From assembly GCF_009455625.1 (NCBI RefSeq), contig NZ_QPEQ01000001.1, forward strand, positions 2,852,001 through 2,916,000: DNA of 64,000 nucleotides, read 5' to 3'. Under the pieces are notes generated by a model that had not been told where the DNA came from, searched no databases, and saw only the letters and a list, made by a program, of their open reading frames with translations. Shown piece by piece: positions 1 through 8,272 of the stretch. The position numbers and the translations under genes were made by a program. The stretch's first letter is position 1. Every line of letters starts with the position of its first letter. The DNA is from Paraburkholderia bonniea. GTDB lineage: Bacteria; Pseudomonadota; Gammaproteobacteria; Burkholderiales; Burkholderiaceae.

Positions 1-285
1 GATCACCAGCTTCACCTGATGACGCAGCGCCGCTTGCACGTGCGCCATCGTGGCTTCTGGACGGGTGAAATCAATCACGCAATCAGCTGCGGCGAACACC
101 TGATCGATGTCATCGCTCAGCATCACGCCCGTATGTTTGCCCAGAAATGCTCCGGCATCCTGCCCGAGCTGGGGCGTACCCGCCCGGTCGAGCGCACCGG
201 AAAGTGTCACGCTGCTGTCGTTGAGAATGGTTTCGATGAGCATGCGGCCCATCCGGCCAGACGCGCCTGTAATAGCAATTTTCAT
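1..285 (-). CDS. dapB: 4-hydroxy-tetrahydrodipicolinate reductase, N-terminal part (cut by window edge)
   Basis: The first 95 codons of DapB are visible; the rest lies left of the window. DapB reduces 4-hydroxy-tetrahydrodipicolinate with NAD(P)H in lysine and meso-diaminopimelate synthesis in the cytoplasm. The protein begins [15 protein letters not shown], the dinucleotide-binding GxxGxxG loop of the family (residues 7-13), and goes on through a Rossmann fold with [10 protein letters not shown], the DapB-type motif after the fifth strand. The ATG at 283-285 is the natural start because the binding loop follows at once. It lies downstream of bamE on the same strand but is separated from it by a terminator at 342-370, so it probably has its own promoter. 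Confidence 0.95.
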   Translation of the reverse strand, partial: MKIAITGASGRMGRMLIETILNDSSVTLSGALDRAGTPQLGQDAGAFLGKHTGVMLSDDIDQVFAAADCVIDFTRPEATMAHVQAALRHQVKLVI

Positions 286-341
286 GGGAACGACTCGAAA
301 AATAACGGGCGGTGCCGAGCAGCGTCAGACACAAGCCACTA

Positions 342-370
342 GAAAAAACGACGGGCCATACGGCCCGTCA
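342..370 (-). terminator. Intrinsic terminator after bamE
   Basis: On the minus strand an 8-bp GC-rich stem (GACGGGCC / GGCCCGTC, loop GTAT) is followed by GTTTTTTC. It lies between bamE and dapB and should end the bamE transcript. Confidence 0.8.
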
Positions 371-406
371 TTGCATAGAACACCAAAGAGTTCACCTTGA
401 TACCGG

Positions 407-1180
407 TTACTCGCCCGTCGGCCCCACCGGAGGCGCGCTGCTGTTGTCCTGGACAACCGGAGGCGTCGAGCGATGGAACTGAAACTGTGGCTGACTTGGT
501 GAAGCTGATCCTTGAGGCACGCCGCCATTGGAAGCTGGCGTATTGGAGCGCACCGAAGGCGTGGTATTGCGAGCCGGGGCCTGGACCGCATTGGTCAGAC
601 GGTTAGCCGCTTGAGCTGCCTGCGCGTTGGCATCGGTAACCGGCAGCGTAGTCACACCTGCTGCATCGTCTGCAGGCGAACGGGCCACATCTGGCACCGT
701 AGGCTCAGGCACCGGCGCGGGATTCGCAGTGGCACCACCCGCGAGTGCTGATTTTTTGCCGCTCTTGTCGCCGTCAATTTCAGCGAGCAGTTCGAGATTG
801 GACGGGAGATCTTCGCCACCGCTCCAGCTCGTCACCACGTCACCGGAGAAATTCACGACGAAGTCCCGCTGCTGCACGATTGAGGTCGAACCACGTTTGA
901 AATAAAACACGTAGTCCCAGCGATCCGCGTGGAACATGTCAGTCAGAAGTGGCGTGCCGAGCACCTGGCGAACCTGTGCCCGAGACATGCCAGCGCGCAT
1001 CTGCGCCACGGCCTCTCTCGAAACGAAATTACCCTGAACCACCGTAATTCGATAAGGCGTGATGCGCTGGGCGATACGCTGCGTGATGCTGTCGTAGCTG
1101 CCGCATCCCGCTAGCGCAACGGCAACCGCCGCGAACAGGGCGCTACGCCCCCAGTAAACCGATAGATATTTTGAAATCAT
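407..1180 (-). CDS. bamE: Outer membrane assembly lipoprotein BamE (SmpA/OmlA family), long form
   Basis: BamE is a lipoprotein of the Bam complex that inserts beta-barrel proteins into the outer membrane. The 257-residue product opens with a lipoprotein signal ending in LAGC (lipidated Cys26). The SmpA/OmlA domain follows over roughly residues 30-150, with the family signature MRAGMSRAQVRQVLGTP and a DRWDYVFYF segment. Typical BamE proteins are little over 110 residues; here about 100 extra residues rich in Ala, Pro, Asn and Ser form a low-complexity tail. The start at 1180 was chosen because it puts the signal peptide at the N-terminus and has GGTGAG just upstream; in-frame starts further upstream would bury the signal. 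It is divergent from fur, an arrangement known in beta- and gammaproteobacteria. Confidence 0.9.
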   Translation of the reverse strand: MISKYLSVYWGRSALFAAVAVALAGCGSYDSITQRIAQRITPYRITVVQGNFVSREAVAQMRAGMSRAQVRQVLGTPLLTDMFHADRWDYVFYFKRGSTSIVQQRDFVVNFSGDVVTSWSGGEDLPSNLELLAEIDGDKSGKKSALAGGATANPAPVPEPTVPDVARSPADDAAGVTTLPVTDANAQAAQAANRLTNAVQAPARNTTPSVRSNTPASNGGVPQGSASPSQPQFQFHRSTPPVVQDNSSAPPVGPTGE

Positions 1181-1302
1181 TTCACTCACCATGCGGGCTT
1201 GCAGACAAGCCGCGCGAGTTTTGTCGATTGACAATGATGACCTGGACCAACCAAAAGCCATTACTATGAGAACCCTGAATTGTACTCTAGGGATCCCTTG
1301 CC

Positions 1303-1728
1303 ATGACCAACCCAGCCGATCTCAAGAATATCGGACTCAAGGCGACCCTACCGCGCCTCAAAATTCTGGAGATTTTTCAGCATAGTCCGGTGCGTCATCT
1401 GACCGCCGAAGACGTCTACCGCAACCTGCTGCACGAAGAACTCGATATCGGTCTGGCCACGGTTTACCGCGTGCTGACGCAGTTCGAACAAGCAGGCTTG
1501 CTATCACGCAGCAATTTCGAATCCGGCAAAGCCGTATTCGAACTAAACGAAGGCTCACACCACGATCACCTGGTGTGCCTTGACTGCGGCCGAGTCGAAG
1601 AATTTTTCGACATCGAGATCGAGAACCGCCAGCAGGCAATTGCCAAAGAGCGCGGCTTCAAACTGCAGGAACACGCACTCGCACTGTATGGCATGTGCAC
1701 CAAGGAGAACTGCCCGCATCGCAAGTAA
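1303..1728 (+). CDS. fur: Ferric uptake regulator Fur
   Basis: Fur is the iron-responsive DNA-binding repressor of iron uptake and storage genes. The 141-residue length is normal. Residues 1-83 form the winged-helix domain ([17 protein letters not shown] is the recognition region). The dimerisation and metal-binding half has HHDH at 86-89, a CxxC pair at 92 and 95, and further cysteines at 132 and 137, giving the usual zinc and regulatory metal ligands. It is transcribed away from bamE across about 120 bp that should hold both promoters. A strong terminator follows at 1784-1835. Confidence 0.97.
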   Translation: MTNPADLKNIGLKATLPRLKILEIFQHSPVRHLTAEDVYRNLLHEELDIGLATVYRVLTQFEQAGLLSRSNFESGKAVFELNEGSHHDHLVCLDCGRVEEFFDIEIENRQQAIAKERGFKLQEHALALYGMCTKENCPHRK

Positions 1729-1783
1729 GTAAGTCCTGGTGCTGCGCGAAGTATCAGCCGCCCCGCCCTGCTTCAAACCAGAC

Positions 1784-1835
1784 AAAAGCCCCGCCTGAGT
1801 GCAGTCATGCAATGCACACCCAGGCGGGGCTTTTT
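1784..1835. terminator. Bidirectional terminator between fur and gapA
   Basis: A stem of AAAAGCCCCGCCTG with CAGGCGGGGCTTTTT around a loop of about 23 bases. It has T-runs in both directions, fitting its place between convergent fur and gapA. Confidence 0.85.
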
Positions 1836-1903
1836 AACGCCGTTCAACTTCCGGCGTGCTCAGTTAACGCTCAATCAGCGCTCAATCAGCATTCAATCAA
1901 AGC

Positions 1904-2914
1904 TTAAGCTGCATGCGCCAGCGCAATGGCTGTATCCAGCATGCGGTTCGAGAAACCCCATTCGTTGTCGTACCAGCTCGATACTTTCACGAGGCGGCCC
2001 GAAACCTTGGTCAGCGTGGCATCGAAGGTCGACGAAGCGGGATTGTGGTTGAAGTCAATCGAAACCAGCGGTGCGGTGTTGTAACCCAGGATGCCCTTGA
2101 GCGAGCCCTCGGAGGCCTCCTTCATGATCGCGTTCACTTCGTCTACCGTCGTATCGCGTTTGGCGATAAACGACAAATCGACAATCGACACGTTGATCGT
2201 CGGTACGCGAATCGCATAGCCATCCAGCTTGCCATTCAGCTCAGGCAGCACCAGGCCAACTGCGGAAGCCGCACCCGTTTTGGTCGGAATCTGGCTATGC
2301 GTGGCCGAGCGCGCACGGCGCAGGTCCTCGTGATAGACGTCGGTCAACACCTGATCGTTGGTGTACGCATGGATTGTGGTCATCAAACCATTTTCCAGGC
2401 CGATCTTGTCGTTCAGCGGCTTGACCAGGGGTGCCAGGCAGTTCGTCGTGCATGAAGCGTTTGAAATGACGGTGTGCGCCGACTTCAGCGTGTGATGGTT
2501 CACGCCATAAACAATCGTTGCATCGACATCCTTGCCGCCCGGCGCCGAAATAATGACCTTCTTCGCCCCGGCTTTGATGTGCGCGCCCGCTTTTTCCTTA
2601 GTGGTGAAAAAACCTGTGCATTCCATCACCACATCGACGCGCAGTTCGGCCCACGGCAATTCGGCCGGGTTACGGACAGCCAGTACGCGGATCTGGTCGC
2701 CATTGACCACGAGGTAATCGCCATTCACGGACACTTCACCCGGAAACTTGCCGTGCGCGGTGTCGTATTGCGTCAGATGAGCGTTGGTCTTCGCATCACC
2801 GAGATCATTGATCGCAACGATTTCGATATCGTGTTTCTTGCCGTTTTCATACAGGGCGCGCAGGATGTTGCGGCCGATCCGGCCGTAGCCGTTGATTGCG
2901 ACGCGAATCGTCAT
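1904..2914 (-). CDS. gapA: Glyceraldehyde-3-phosphate dehydrogenase, type I
   Basis: GAPDH makes 1,3-bisphosphoglycerate from glyceraldehyde-3-phosphate with NAD+ and phosphate in glycolysis, and runs the reverse step in gluconeogenesis. The 336-residue protein has the NAD-binding INGYGRIGR at 8-16, the catalytic [12 protein letters not shown] with nucleophile Cys155, and the HAYTNDQ segment carrying the catalytic His. It lies 94 bp downstream of tkt on the same strand, pairing central carbon genes. A hairpin at 2969-2996 between the two could attenuate or process the joint message. The convergent terminator at 1784-1835 closes the unit. Confidence 0.97.
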   Translation of the reverse strand: MTIRVAINGYGRIGRNILRALYENGKKHDIEIVAINDLGDAKTNAHLTQYDTAHGKFPGEVSVNGDYLVVNGDQIRVLAVRNPAELPWAELRVDVVMECTGFFTTKEKAGAHIKAGAKKVIISAPGGKDVDATIVYGVNHHTLKSAHTVISNASCTTNCLAPLVKPLNDKIGLENGLMTTIHAYTNDQVLTDVYHEDLRRARSATHSQIPTKTGAASAVGLVLPELNGKLDGYAIRVPTINVSIVDLSFIAKRDTTVDEVNAIMKEASEGSLKGILGYNTAPLVSIDFNHNPASSTFDATLTKVSGRLVKVSSWYDNEWGFSNRMLDTAIALAHAA

Positions 2915-2968
2915 GGTCTATCTCCTGATAGCTGAAAAAAATAGGTTCGATTCTGTTCTGACGGACAA

Positions 2969-2996
2969 GCTTTGCCGGGCATCAACCCGGCAAAGC
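2969..2996 (-). terminator. Hairpin between tkt and gapA (weak terminator or processing site)
   Basis: A perfect 11-bp stem GCTTTGCCGGG / CCCGGCAAAGC with a 6-base loop. On the minus strand it is followed only by TTGTCC, so full termination is doubtful; partial attenuation or RNA stabilisation is as likely. Confidence 0.5.
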
Positions 2997-3008
2997 AAAC
3001 GGCGCAAG

Positions 3009-5051
3009 TTAACCAAGTGCCTCTTTAGCTGCGGCAACAACATGCTCAACCGTAAAGCCAAAGTGTTTGAACAACACGCCAGCAGGAGCAGATTCACCGA
3101 AGGTGTCGATCCCAACCACGCGGCCTTCAAGGCCAACGTACTTGTGCCAGAAATCGGTCACACCGGCTTCGATCGCAACCCGGCGCACGCCTTTAGGCAA
3201 GACACGTTCACGGTATTCAGCGTCCTGGCGGTCGTACACCGTGGTTGAAGGCATCGACACCACGCGGGCCGCAATGCCTTCGCTCGCGAGAGCTTCAACG
3301 GCACCCAGCGCCAGCTCGACTTCTGAGCCGGTGGCAATCAGGATAACTTTGCGGGCAACGATCTCATCGTTCCAGTCACGCAGCACGTAGCCGCCCTTGG
3401 CGACATTTGCAATCTGCGCATCGGTGCGCGCCGAAAACGCGAGGTTCTGGCGGCTAAAGATCAGACACGAAGGACCATGATGCTCAATCGATTGGGTCCA
3501 CGCCACGGCTGTTTCGACGGTATCGGCTGGACGCCAGACATCCAGATGCGGAATCAGGCGCAAGCTCGACACATGCTCGATCGACTGGTGCGTCGGACCA
3601 TCTTCGCCAAGACCGATCGAATCATGCGTGAACACAAAAATTGACGGTGACTTCATCAGCGCGGCCACGCGCAGCGCATTGCGGCTGTAATCAGAAAACG
3701 TCAGGAACGTGCCGCCGAAAGCCTTATAGCCCCCATGCAGCGCAATGCCATTGATCGCCGCGCTCATGCCAAATTCGCGCACGCCGTAATTGATGTGGTT
3801 GCCCCACTGAATGCCGCTCGCGCCATCATGCGCCGCGCGCACCGGCTTCGAGGCCTTCCAGTTGGTAAGGTTCGAACCCGTCAGGTCGGCCGAGCCGCCC
3901 AGCAATTCGGGCAGCACCGCGGCCAGCCCTTCAATCGTTTGCTGCGAGGCTTTGCGGGTGGCGACGGTTTCAGCCCGCTGATTCGCCCCAGCAATGATTT
4001 CCTGCGCCTGCTGCGCCCAGTCAGCAGGCAGCTTGCCGGTGCTGCGACGCACGAACTCAGCAGCTTCCTGCGGGTATTTCGCCTTGTATTGCTCGAATGC
4101 GGCGTTCCATTGCGCTTCGATTTGCTTGCCGGACGGCTTGGCGTCCCACGCTGCGTAGACTTCAGCAGGAATCTCAAACGGACCCCATGTCCAGCCTAGC
4201 GCAGCACGCGTCGCCGCGATTTCTTTATCGCCTAGCGGCGCGCCGTGCGCATCATGGCTGCCCGCCTTGGTGGGTGCGCCTTCTCCAATCACCGTCTTGC
4301 AGCAGATCAGCGTTGGCCGGTCCGAGCGCTTGGCCTGCACAATCGCCGCATCGACAGCATCGACGTCGTGACCATTAACCGCAGGAATCACATTCCAGCC
4401 ATACGCTTCAAAACGCTTTGGCGTGTCATCGTGGAACCAGTTCACGACCTCGCCATCAATCGAGATGCCGTTGTCGTCATAAAACGCGATCAGTTTGTTC
4501 AGCTTCAGCGTGCCGGCAAACGAGCACGCTTCATGCGAAATGCCTTCCATCAGGCAGCCATCGCCAAGAAACACATAGGTATGGTGATCGACGATTTTGG
4601 CTTCAGCTTTGTTGAATTCAGCGGCAAGCAGCGCTTCGGCCAGTGCCATACCCACCGCATTGGCCAAGCCCTGCCCGAGCGGGCCGGTGGTGGTTTCAAC
4701 GCCTGGCGTAATGCCATATTCGGGATGGCCTGGCGTTTTTGAATGCAATTGACGGAAATTTTTCAGCTCTTCGATGGGCAAATCGTAGCCAGTCAGATGC
4801 AACAACGCGTACAGCAACATCGAGCCATGACCATTCGACAGCACGAAGCGGTCGCGGTCGGCCCAGTGAGGATTGGCTGGGTTATGACGCAGATGCCGTG
4901 ACCAGAGCGCAACGCCAATCTCAGCCATGCCCATCGGCATGCCGGGATGGCCTGAGTTAGCTTGCTGGACAGCATCCATGGCCAAAGCACGAATTGCATT
5001 GGCCATCAGGGAAGTAGAAGCGGGAAGGTGTGAGGTAGACGGGATCGTCAT
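3009..5051 (-). CDS. tkt: Transketolase
   Basis: Transketolase moves two-carbon ketol units between sugar phosphates in the non-oxidative pentose phosphate pathway, using thiamine diphosphate. The product is 680 residues from the start at 5051, close to the family's usual 660-670. It shows the N-terminal [15 protein letters not shown], the thiamine diphosphate motif [13 protein letters not shown], the pyrimidine domain with [19 protein letters not shown], and the C-terminal domain with [12 protein letters not shown]. Another possible start is the Met of [12 protein letters not shown], 15 residues later. In-frame sequence upstream of 5051 does not look like transketolase. It is co-oriented with gapA. 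Confidence 0.97.
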   Translation of the reverse strand: MTIPSTSHLPASTSLMANAIRALAMDAVQQANSGHPGMPMGMAEIGVALWSRHLRHNPANPHWADRDRFVLSNGHGSMLLYALLHLTGYDLPIEELKNFRQLHSKTPGHPEYGITPGVETTTGPLGQGLANAVGMALAEALLAAEFNKAEAKIVDHHTYVFLGDGCLMEGISHEACSFAGTLKLNKLIAFYDDNGISIDGEVVNWFHDDTPKRFEAYGWNVIPAVNGHDVDAVDAAIVQAKRSDRPTLICCKTVIGEGAPTKAGSHDAHGAPLGDKEIAATRAALGWTWGPFEIPAEVYAAWDAKPSGKQIEAQWNAAFEQYKAKYPQEAAEFVRRSTGKLPADWAQQAQEIIAGANQRAETVATRKASQQTIEGLAAVLPELLGGSADLTGSNLTNWKASKPVRAAHDGASGIQWGNHINYGVREFGMSAAINGIALHGGYKAFGGTFLTFSDYSRNALRVAALMKSPSIFVFTHDSIGLGEDGPTHQSIEHVSSLRLIPHLDVWRPADTVETAVAWTQSIEHHGPSCLIFSRQNLAFSARTDAQIANVAKGGYVLRDWNDEIVARKVILIATGSEVELALGAVEALASEGIAARVVSMPSTTVYDRQDAEYRERVLPKGVRRVAIEAGVTDFWHKYVGLEGRVVGIDTFGESAPAGVLFKHFGFTVEHVVAAAKEALG

Positions 5052-5581
5052 GTCGAGTCCGGAGAGCGGGGCCAAAAAGCAGAAAGCGGGCGTCATCCGG
5101 AAAAGCACTGCGACCAGCCGCCCCGGCGCACGATGCGGCGCCAGTAGACGCGAAACGGGCAGAGCCTAAGCGGAAACGGCTGCAAAGCGGGGCATTCTAG
5201 CAGATCAAGGCCTCGTTCCTGACGGCTCCCGGATCATGCAACGCATATGAACCGCCACATTCAAGGCCCATCGGCCGTCGTAGCTTGTGGCGTGGCCCAA
5301 GCCCTTCGCCAGATGTACCGCACCATCCAGGCCATAAGCTAAAAACCACGTGTTCATGCAAATCACCTCTATCCTGGATTCATTATTCGGCCCTATCCGA
5401 GCCGATTTGCATCAATTTTCGTTGATATTTAAGCTTGTTCCTGAATTCGGCTGATCAAACTAAGTATTTTCTTAAAGCTATCGCAGTAACAATTTGGCAC
5501 AATCCGACGCTGGTCACCGCACGAATGATGGCCGTCTGGCTGTGCACCACCTATCCTGATGTATCAATCCGGAACACTTCC
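5052..5581. other. Intergenic region between tkt and the VOC gene
   Basis: About 530 bp between divergent genes. It should hold the tkt promoter and that of the VOC protein. Part is open in the VOC frame from 5435, but those codons do not resemble the family. I see no RNA gene, repeat or clear operator. Confidence 0.4.
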
Positions 5582-5995
5582 ATGGCCTCTTCCCGTCCAA
5601 CTGGCGTACCCTGGCTCACTCCTTATCTGACTGTGCGTGATGCACGCGTGGCCACTGCCTTTTTCGAGGCGGCGTTCGGCTTTAAGGTGCGCGATAGCGT
5701 GCAGGATAACGGTGTCGTGATGCACGTCGAAATGACTTACCAAGACTCGCTGATCGTGATGTTCGCCCCCGAAGGCGCGTTCGGCTCAACGGCACAAACA
5801 CCCCAAAGCGCAGGCGCAACCGCACCGCAGTCGTTTTATCTGTATGTCGATGATGTTGACGCGGTATATGCGCGCTCGCTAACCGCTGGCGCAAAACCAC
5901 TGAGTGAGCCTCAGGATCAGTTCTGGGGCGACCGGTTTGCCCAGATAGAAGATCTGGACGGCTATCGCTGGGCGCTCGCTCGCCACATTTCCTGA
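5582..5995 (+). CDS. VOC (glyoxalase/bleomycin resistance) family protein
   Basis: A 138-residue single-module VOC protein with PhnB-like features: WLTPYLTVRDARVATAFFEAAFGF at the N-terminus, then the paired beta-alpha-beta-beta-beta units ending LEDLDGYRWALA-like (here IEDLDGYRWALARH). Such proteins bind a metal or small ligand; the substrate cannot be told from sequence. The start at 5582 is preferred because homology begins there. It ends 4 bp before the first possible rsmE start, so the two are probably co-transcribed; no functional link is evident. Confidence 0.8.
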   Translation: MASSRPTGVPWLTPYLTVRDARVATAFFEAAFGFKVRDSVQDNGVVMHVEMTYQDSLIVMFAPEGAFGSTAQTPQSAGATAPQSFYLYVDDVDAVYARSLTAGAKPLSEPQDQFWGDRFAQIEDLDGYRWALARHIS

Positions 5996-5999
5996 GCCC

Positions 6000-6755
6000 A
6001 TGAGTATTTTTTTAATGCCTCGTTTTTTCGTCGGCATCCCCTTTCAGCCTGGTGACATCGTTCAGTTGCCAGATGACGTGACGCGGCATATCCACGTCCT
6101 GCGTTTGCAGGCTGGCGATTCCATCGTGTTGTTCAACGGCGCAGGCGGCGAATATAGCGCTGAGCTGATAGAGGTCGAACGCCGCGCCGCCAGCGTTCAT
6201 ATTCATGAATTCCGCGACATCGACGCCGAAGCACCGTACCGGCTAACACTGGCCCAAGGCATTGCGGGCGGCGACAAGATGGATTGGCTGATCGAAAAAT
6301 CCGTCGAACTGGGCGCATCAAACTTTGTTCCACTGACCACAACACGAAGTGTCGTGCGTTTGTCTGGGGAACGTGCGCAGCGTCGGCATGCTCACTGGCA
6401 AGGCATTGTGCGCGCCTCGTGCGAACAATGCGGCCGCAACCGCTTGCCCGACGTGGCACCAGTCAGAGAAATCGCCACATGGCTAGGTGCGCTGCCCAGA
6501 ATGCCTGCTGAAGGTGAGTTGCGCCTGCTACTGTCACCACGCGCCAGCATTAGCTTTACCGCGCTGCCATTCACGCCGCCACAAGGGCACATCATCGTAC
6601 TGGTTGGGCCAGAAGGCGGCTTCTCTGCCGCCGAAGAAGCCGCGGCAACCGACCACGGCTTCACCGCAGTTGGCCTCGGCCCGCGCGTATTACGCACTGA
6701 AACAGCCGGTATCGCTGTACTTGCCGCGCTTGCCGCACGCTGGGGTGGCTGGTAG
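6000..6755 (+). CDS. rsmE: 16S rRNA (uracil(1498)-N3)-methyltransferase RsmE
   Basis: RsmE methylates N3 of U1498 in 16S rRNA in the 30S subunit, with S-adenosylmethionine. The sequence from MPRFFVGIPF onward is the family's N-terminal PUA-like domain. The C-terminal SPOUT fold shows the knot motifs VGPEGGFSAAEE and LGPRVLRTETAGIAVLAAL. Two starts are possible: 6000 (251 residues) or 6015 (246 residues). The second begins exactly with the family's MPRFF and is close to the usual length of about 243. A strong hairpin terminator follows at 6802-6846. Confidence 0.95.
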   Translation: MSIFLMPRFFVGIPFQPGDIVQLPDDVTRHIHVLRLQAGDSIVLFNGAGGEYSAELIEVERRAASVHIHEFRDIDAEAPYRLTLAQGIAGGDKMDWLIEKSVELGASNFVPLTTTRSVVRLSGERAQRRHAHWQGIVRASCEQCGRNRLPDVAPVREIATWLGALPRMPAEGELRLLLSPRASISFTALPFTPPQGHIIVLVGPEGGFSAAEEAAATDHGFTAVGLGPRVLRTETAGIAVLAALAARWGGW

Positions 6756-6801
6756 CGCATCGCGCAATAACTACGGCGCACACAAAACAAGTTAGCTGCA
6801 C

Positions 6802-6846
6802 AAAACTAAAGGCCTGCCAGATTTAACTGGCAGGCCTTTAGTTTTT
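6802..6846. terminator. Bidirectional terminator after rsmE
   Basis: A near-perfect 19-bp stem (AAAACTAAAGGCCTGCCAG with its complement) around a 6-base loop. A/T-runs on both flanks serve convergent rsmE and the barstar gene. Confidence 0.9.
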
Positions 6847-6919
6847 CATACCCGGCTGGCACGGCACCCTGGCGCGTTAGCGCCGCGCCGCCCAACGCCG
6901 CCATCAGCCAGACATGCAA

Positions 6920-7480
6920 TCACGCAAATGAGTAAAACACCCTGAATGCAATTTTGCGTTCGGCCCAGAATTCAGCGGCTTCACGGAAAACATCGAGCAG
7001 GGTTTCGCGGGCTTCCTTATCAAACTTCTGCGCGACCGGCAATGCATCCAGCACGATCACAAACCCCGGCTGAGGGCCTGCCTTCTGCACCAGATCGGTC
7101 AAACAGTCGTAAAGCGCGTCGTAATTCTTGCCGAAATGCTTGGGAAACAGAAACGATGTCGCTATTGTTTCCAGCACTTCCACTTTGGTTTGCGCATTGG
7201 CGCAATGCGCATAGAGAAAATGCTGGCCCAGCCGATTCGCTTCATCGGCCAAATCCTGCACGCGAAACGCGCGAATCGACTGTACGATGTTTGGTCGTAC
7301 GGTCCTGAAAAGACTCATAGGCCCCTCGTTCGATGAAAGCACAGTGCCGGCTTCGTTTTGGACTTCCTGAGCGTGACTGGTGCCACGCATTTGCATGACG
7401 CGCCGGAACAGATTGCCGTCACCGGCGGCGAAAAAGTCTGCTGCGACTCCGGTGTTGTGCTCGTAGATGTTATCGCTCAT
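6920..7480 (-). CDS. Barstar-family ribonuclease inhibitor, with N-terminal extension
   Basis: Residues 55-186 match the barstar fold, a small cytoplasmic protein that blocks microbial RNases of the barnase/RNase Sa type. The core has HFLYAHCANAQTKVEVLETI, then FPKHFGKNYDALYDCLTDL, the barstar signature, and ends FRVFYSFA. The gene lies just after a secreted RNase gene, its likely target. The start at 7480 lies 16 bp past the RNase stop with GGGATGA upstream, and the added 54 residues read as normal protein. An internal ATG at 7318 would give a bare 132-residue barstar. The longer form is favoured by coupling to the upstream gene, but the start is not certain. Confidence 0.85.
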   Translation of the reverse strand: MSDNIYEHNTGVAADFFAAGDGNLFRRVMQMRGTSHAQEVQNEAGTVLSSNEGPMSLFRTVRPNIVQSIRAFRVQDLADEANRLGQHFLYAHCANAQTKVEVLETIATSFLFPKHFGKNYDALYDCLTDLVQKAGPQPGFVIVLDALPVAQKFDKEARETLLDVFREAAEFWAERKIAFRVFYSFA

Positions 7481-7496
7481 ACCGTTCATCCCGATG

Positions 7497-7901
7497 TCAT
7501 CCAGCAATGTGCCTAAAACTCGCGTAGTGGTCATCCGAGTAATAACAATTGCTGGTTTGCCGTAACGAACCACCGCAGACGATACGCCTTGCTCCCCGAT
7601 TACGGGCACGGGGCGTAGGTACGGTGTACTCGTGATAAAAGCCGCGCCGACGCAGTGGTAGTAACCGTTCCCGGTTACCGAATACGATGCCGTCCTTCTC
7701 ATACGGATAAGGCCCGCCCGCTTCAATCAGGCTCAATGTCTTGATTGCTTCGCGCGGCAGTTGCGCTGTGGTAACCGTATCCTGAAGCTGGCCTACAGTG
7801 CCCGTATCCCGGGCAAACCCAACCGTGACGTGACTTGCACCGAAACTAGCAATGGCAAAAGCAACCATCAATACGCCATTGCGTAACCCGTTGCGTGTCA
7901 T
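7497..7901 (-). CDS. Secreted guanine-specific ribonuclease (RNase Sa/barnase family)
   Basis: A 134-residue protein with an N-terminal signal peptide (residues 1 to about 30, hydrophobic LMVAFAIASFGA), then a microbial guanyl-RNase domain. It keeps LPREAIKTLSLIEAGGPYPY, GIVFGNRE, and the catalytic region: Glu91 in HEYTVPTP, Arg105/106 in RGARRIV, and His125 in DDHYASF, matching the Glu-Arg-His set of RNase Sa. It should be exported and cleave RNA after G. The next gene encodes a barstar-type inhibitor that would protect the cytoplasm. Two cysteines (109 and 119) may pair. A perfect FNR-type palindrome lies about 160 bp upstream and could serve this gene as well as the opposite strand. Confidence 0.92.
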   Translation of the reverse strand: MTRNGLRNGVLMVAFAIASFGASHVTVGFARDTGTVGQLQDTVTTAQLPREAIKTLSLIEAGGPYPYEKDGIVFGNRERLLPLRRRGFYHEYTVPTPRARNRGARRIVCGGSLRQTSNCYYSDDHYASFRHIAG

Positions 7902-8062
7902 GGATCAGCATTCCCACTATCAGACCACGAGTTTGACGACACAGAAAGACGTAAGGGTATCGCTAATGGCCCAGGGAATCAATGTCGGCTTGCCGACAAA
8001 AGGCTTTCCCGGCAAGGGATAGCGCAGCAGCAGCAAATCTTGACAATCTTTGCACAGATTTA

Positions 8063-8076
8063 TTGATCTGGATCAA
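8063..8076. promoter_or_regulatory. Perfect FNR/Anr-type binding site
   Basis: TTGATCTGGATCAA matches the FNR consensus TTGAT-N4-ATCAA at all ten defined positions. Its centre (8069.5) is 31 bp from an AAGATT (8098-8103) that could be a weak -10. That gives the class II geometry (site at about -41.5) for a transcript starting near 8110. A better-looking -10, TAAAAT at 8079-8084, would instead put the site too close for activation. The palindrome could also act on the RNase gene on the other strand. Confidence 0.65.
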
Positions 8077-8109
8077 GATAAAATAATCCCGGCGAAGAAG
8101 ATTCAGGCA

Positions 8110-8229
8110 TGGCAGCAAATACTCCTACCGTCCCCCAGCGCTTTCATCCTGAAAAACCGCCATTCAGCCTTTAGGGTGGCGCTCCCCTGCTCACCCTAAG
8201 CGCACCCGGCTCCGGGTGCGCTTTTTTTT
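8110..8229 (+). ncRNA. Candidate FNR-controlled small RNA
   Basis: Inference from layout: an FNR-type site, about 120 nt without a convincing gene, then a strong intrinsic terminator (8199-8229), all in the gap between the RNase gene and convergent maeB. A transcript from about 8110 would be near the length of enteric FnrS. It has a C-rich, probably unpaired stretch (TCCCCTGCTCACCC), of the type many trans-acting sRNAs use against ribosome binding sites. A 21-codon reading frame (8109-8174, MAANTPTVPQRFHPEKPPFS plus L) is also present, so a small protein is the alternative. The exact 5' end is a guess. Confidence 0.4.
8199..8229 (+). terminator. Intrinsic terminator of the candidate small RNA
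   Basis: AAGCGCACCCGG / CCGGGTGCGCTT stem with a very short loop, followed by eight T residues on the plus strand. No plus-strand protein gene precedes it, which is the main reason to suspect a small transcript. Confidence 0.85.
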
Positions 8230-8272
8230 CGCCGTCGCTGATTTTTGCCAGCGCTATGCGTTCAAGCAGTGC

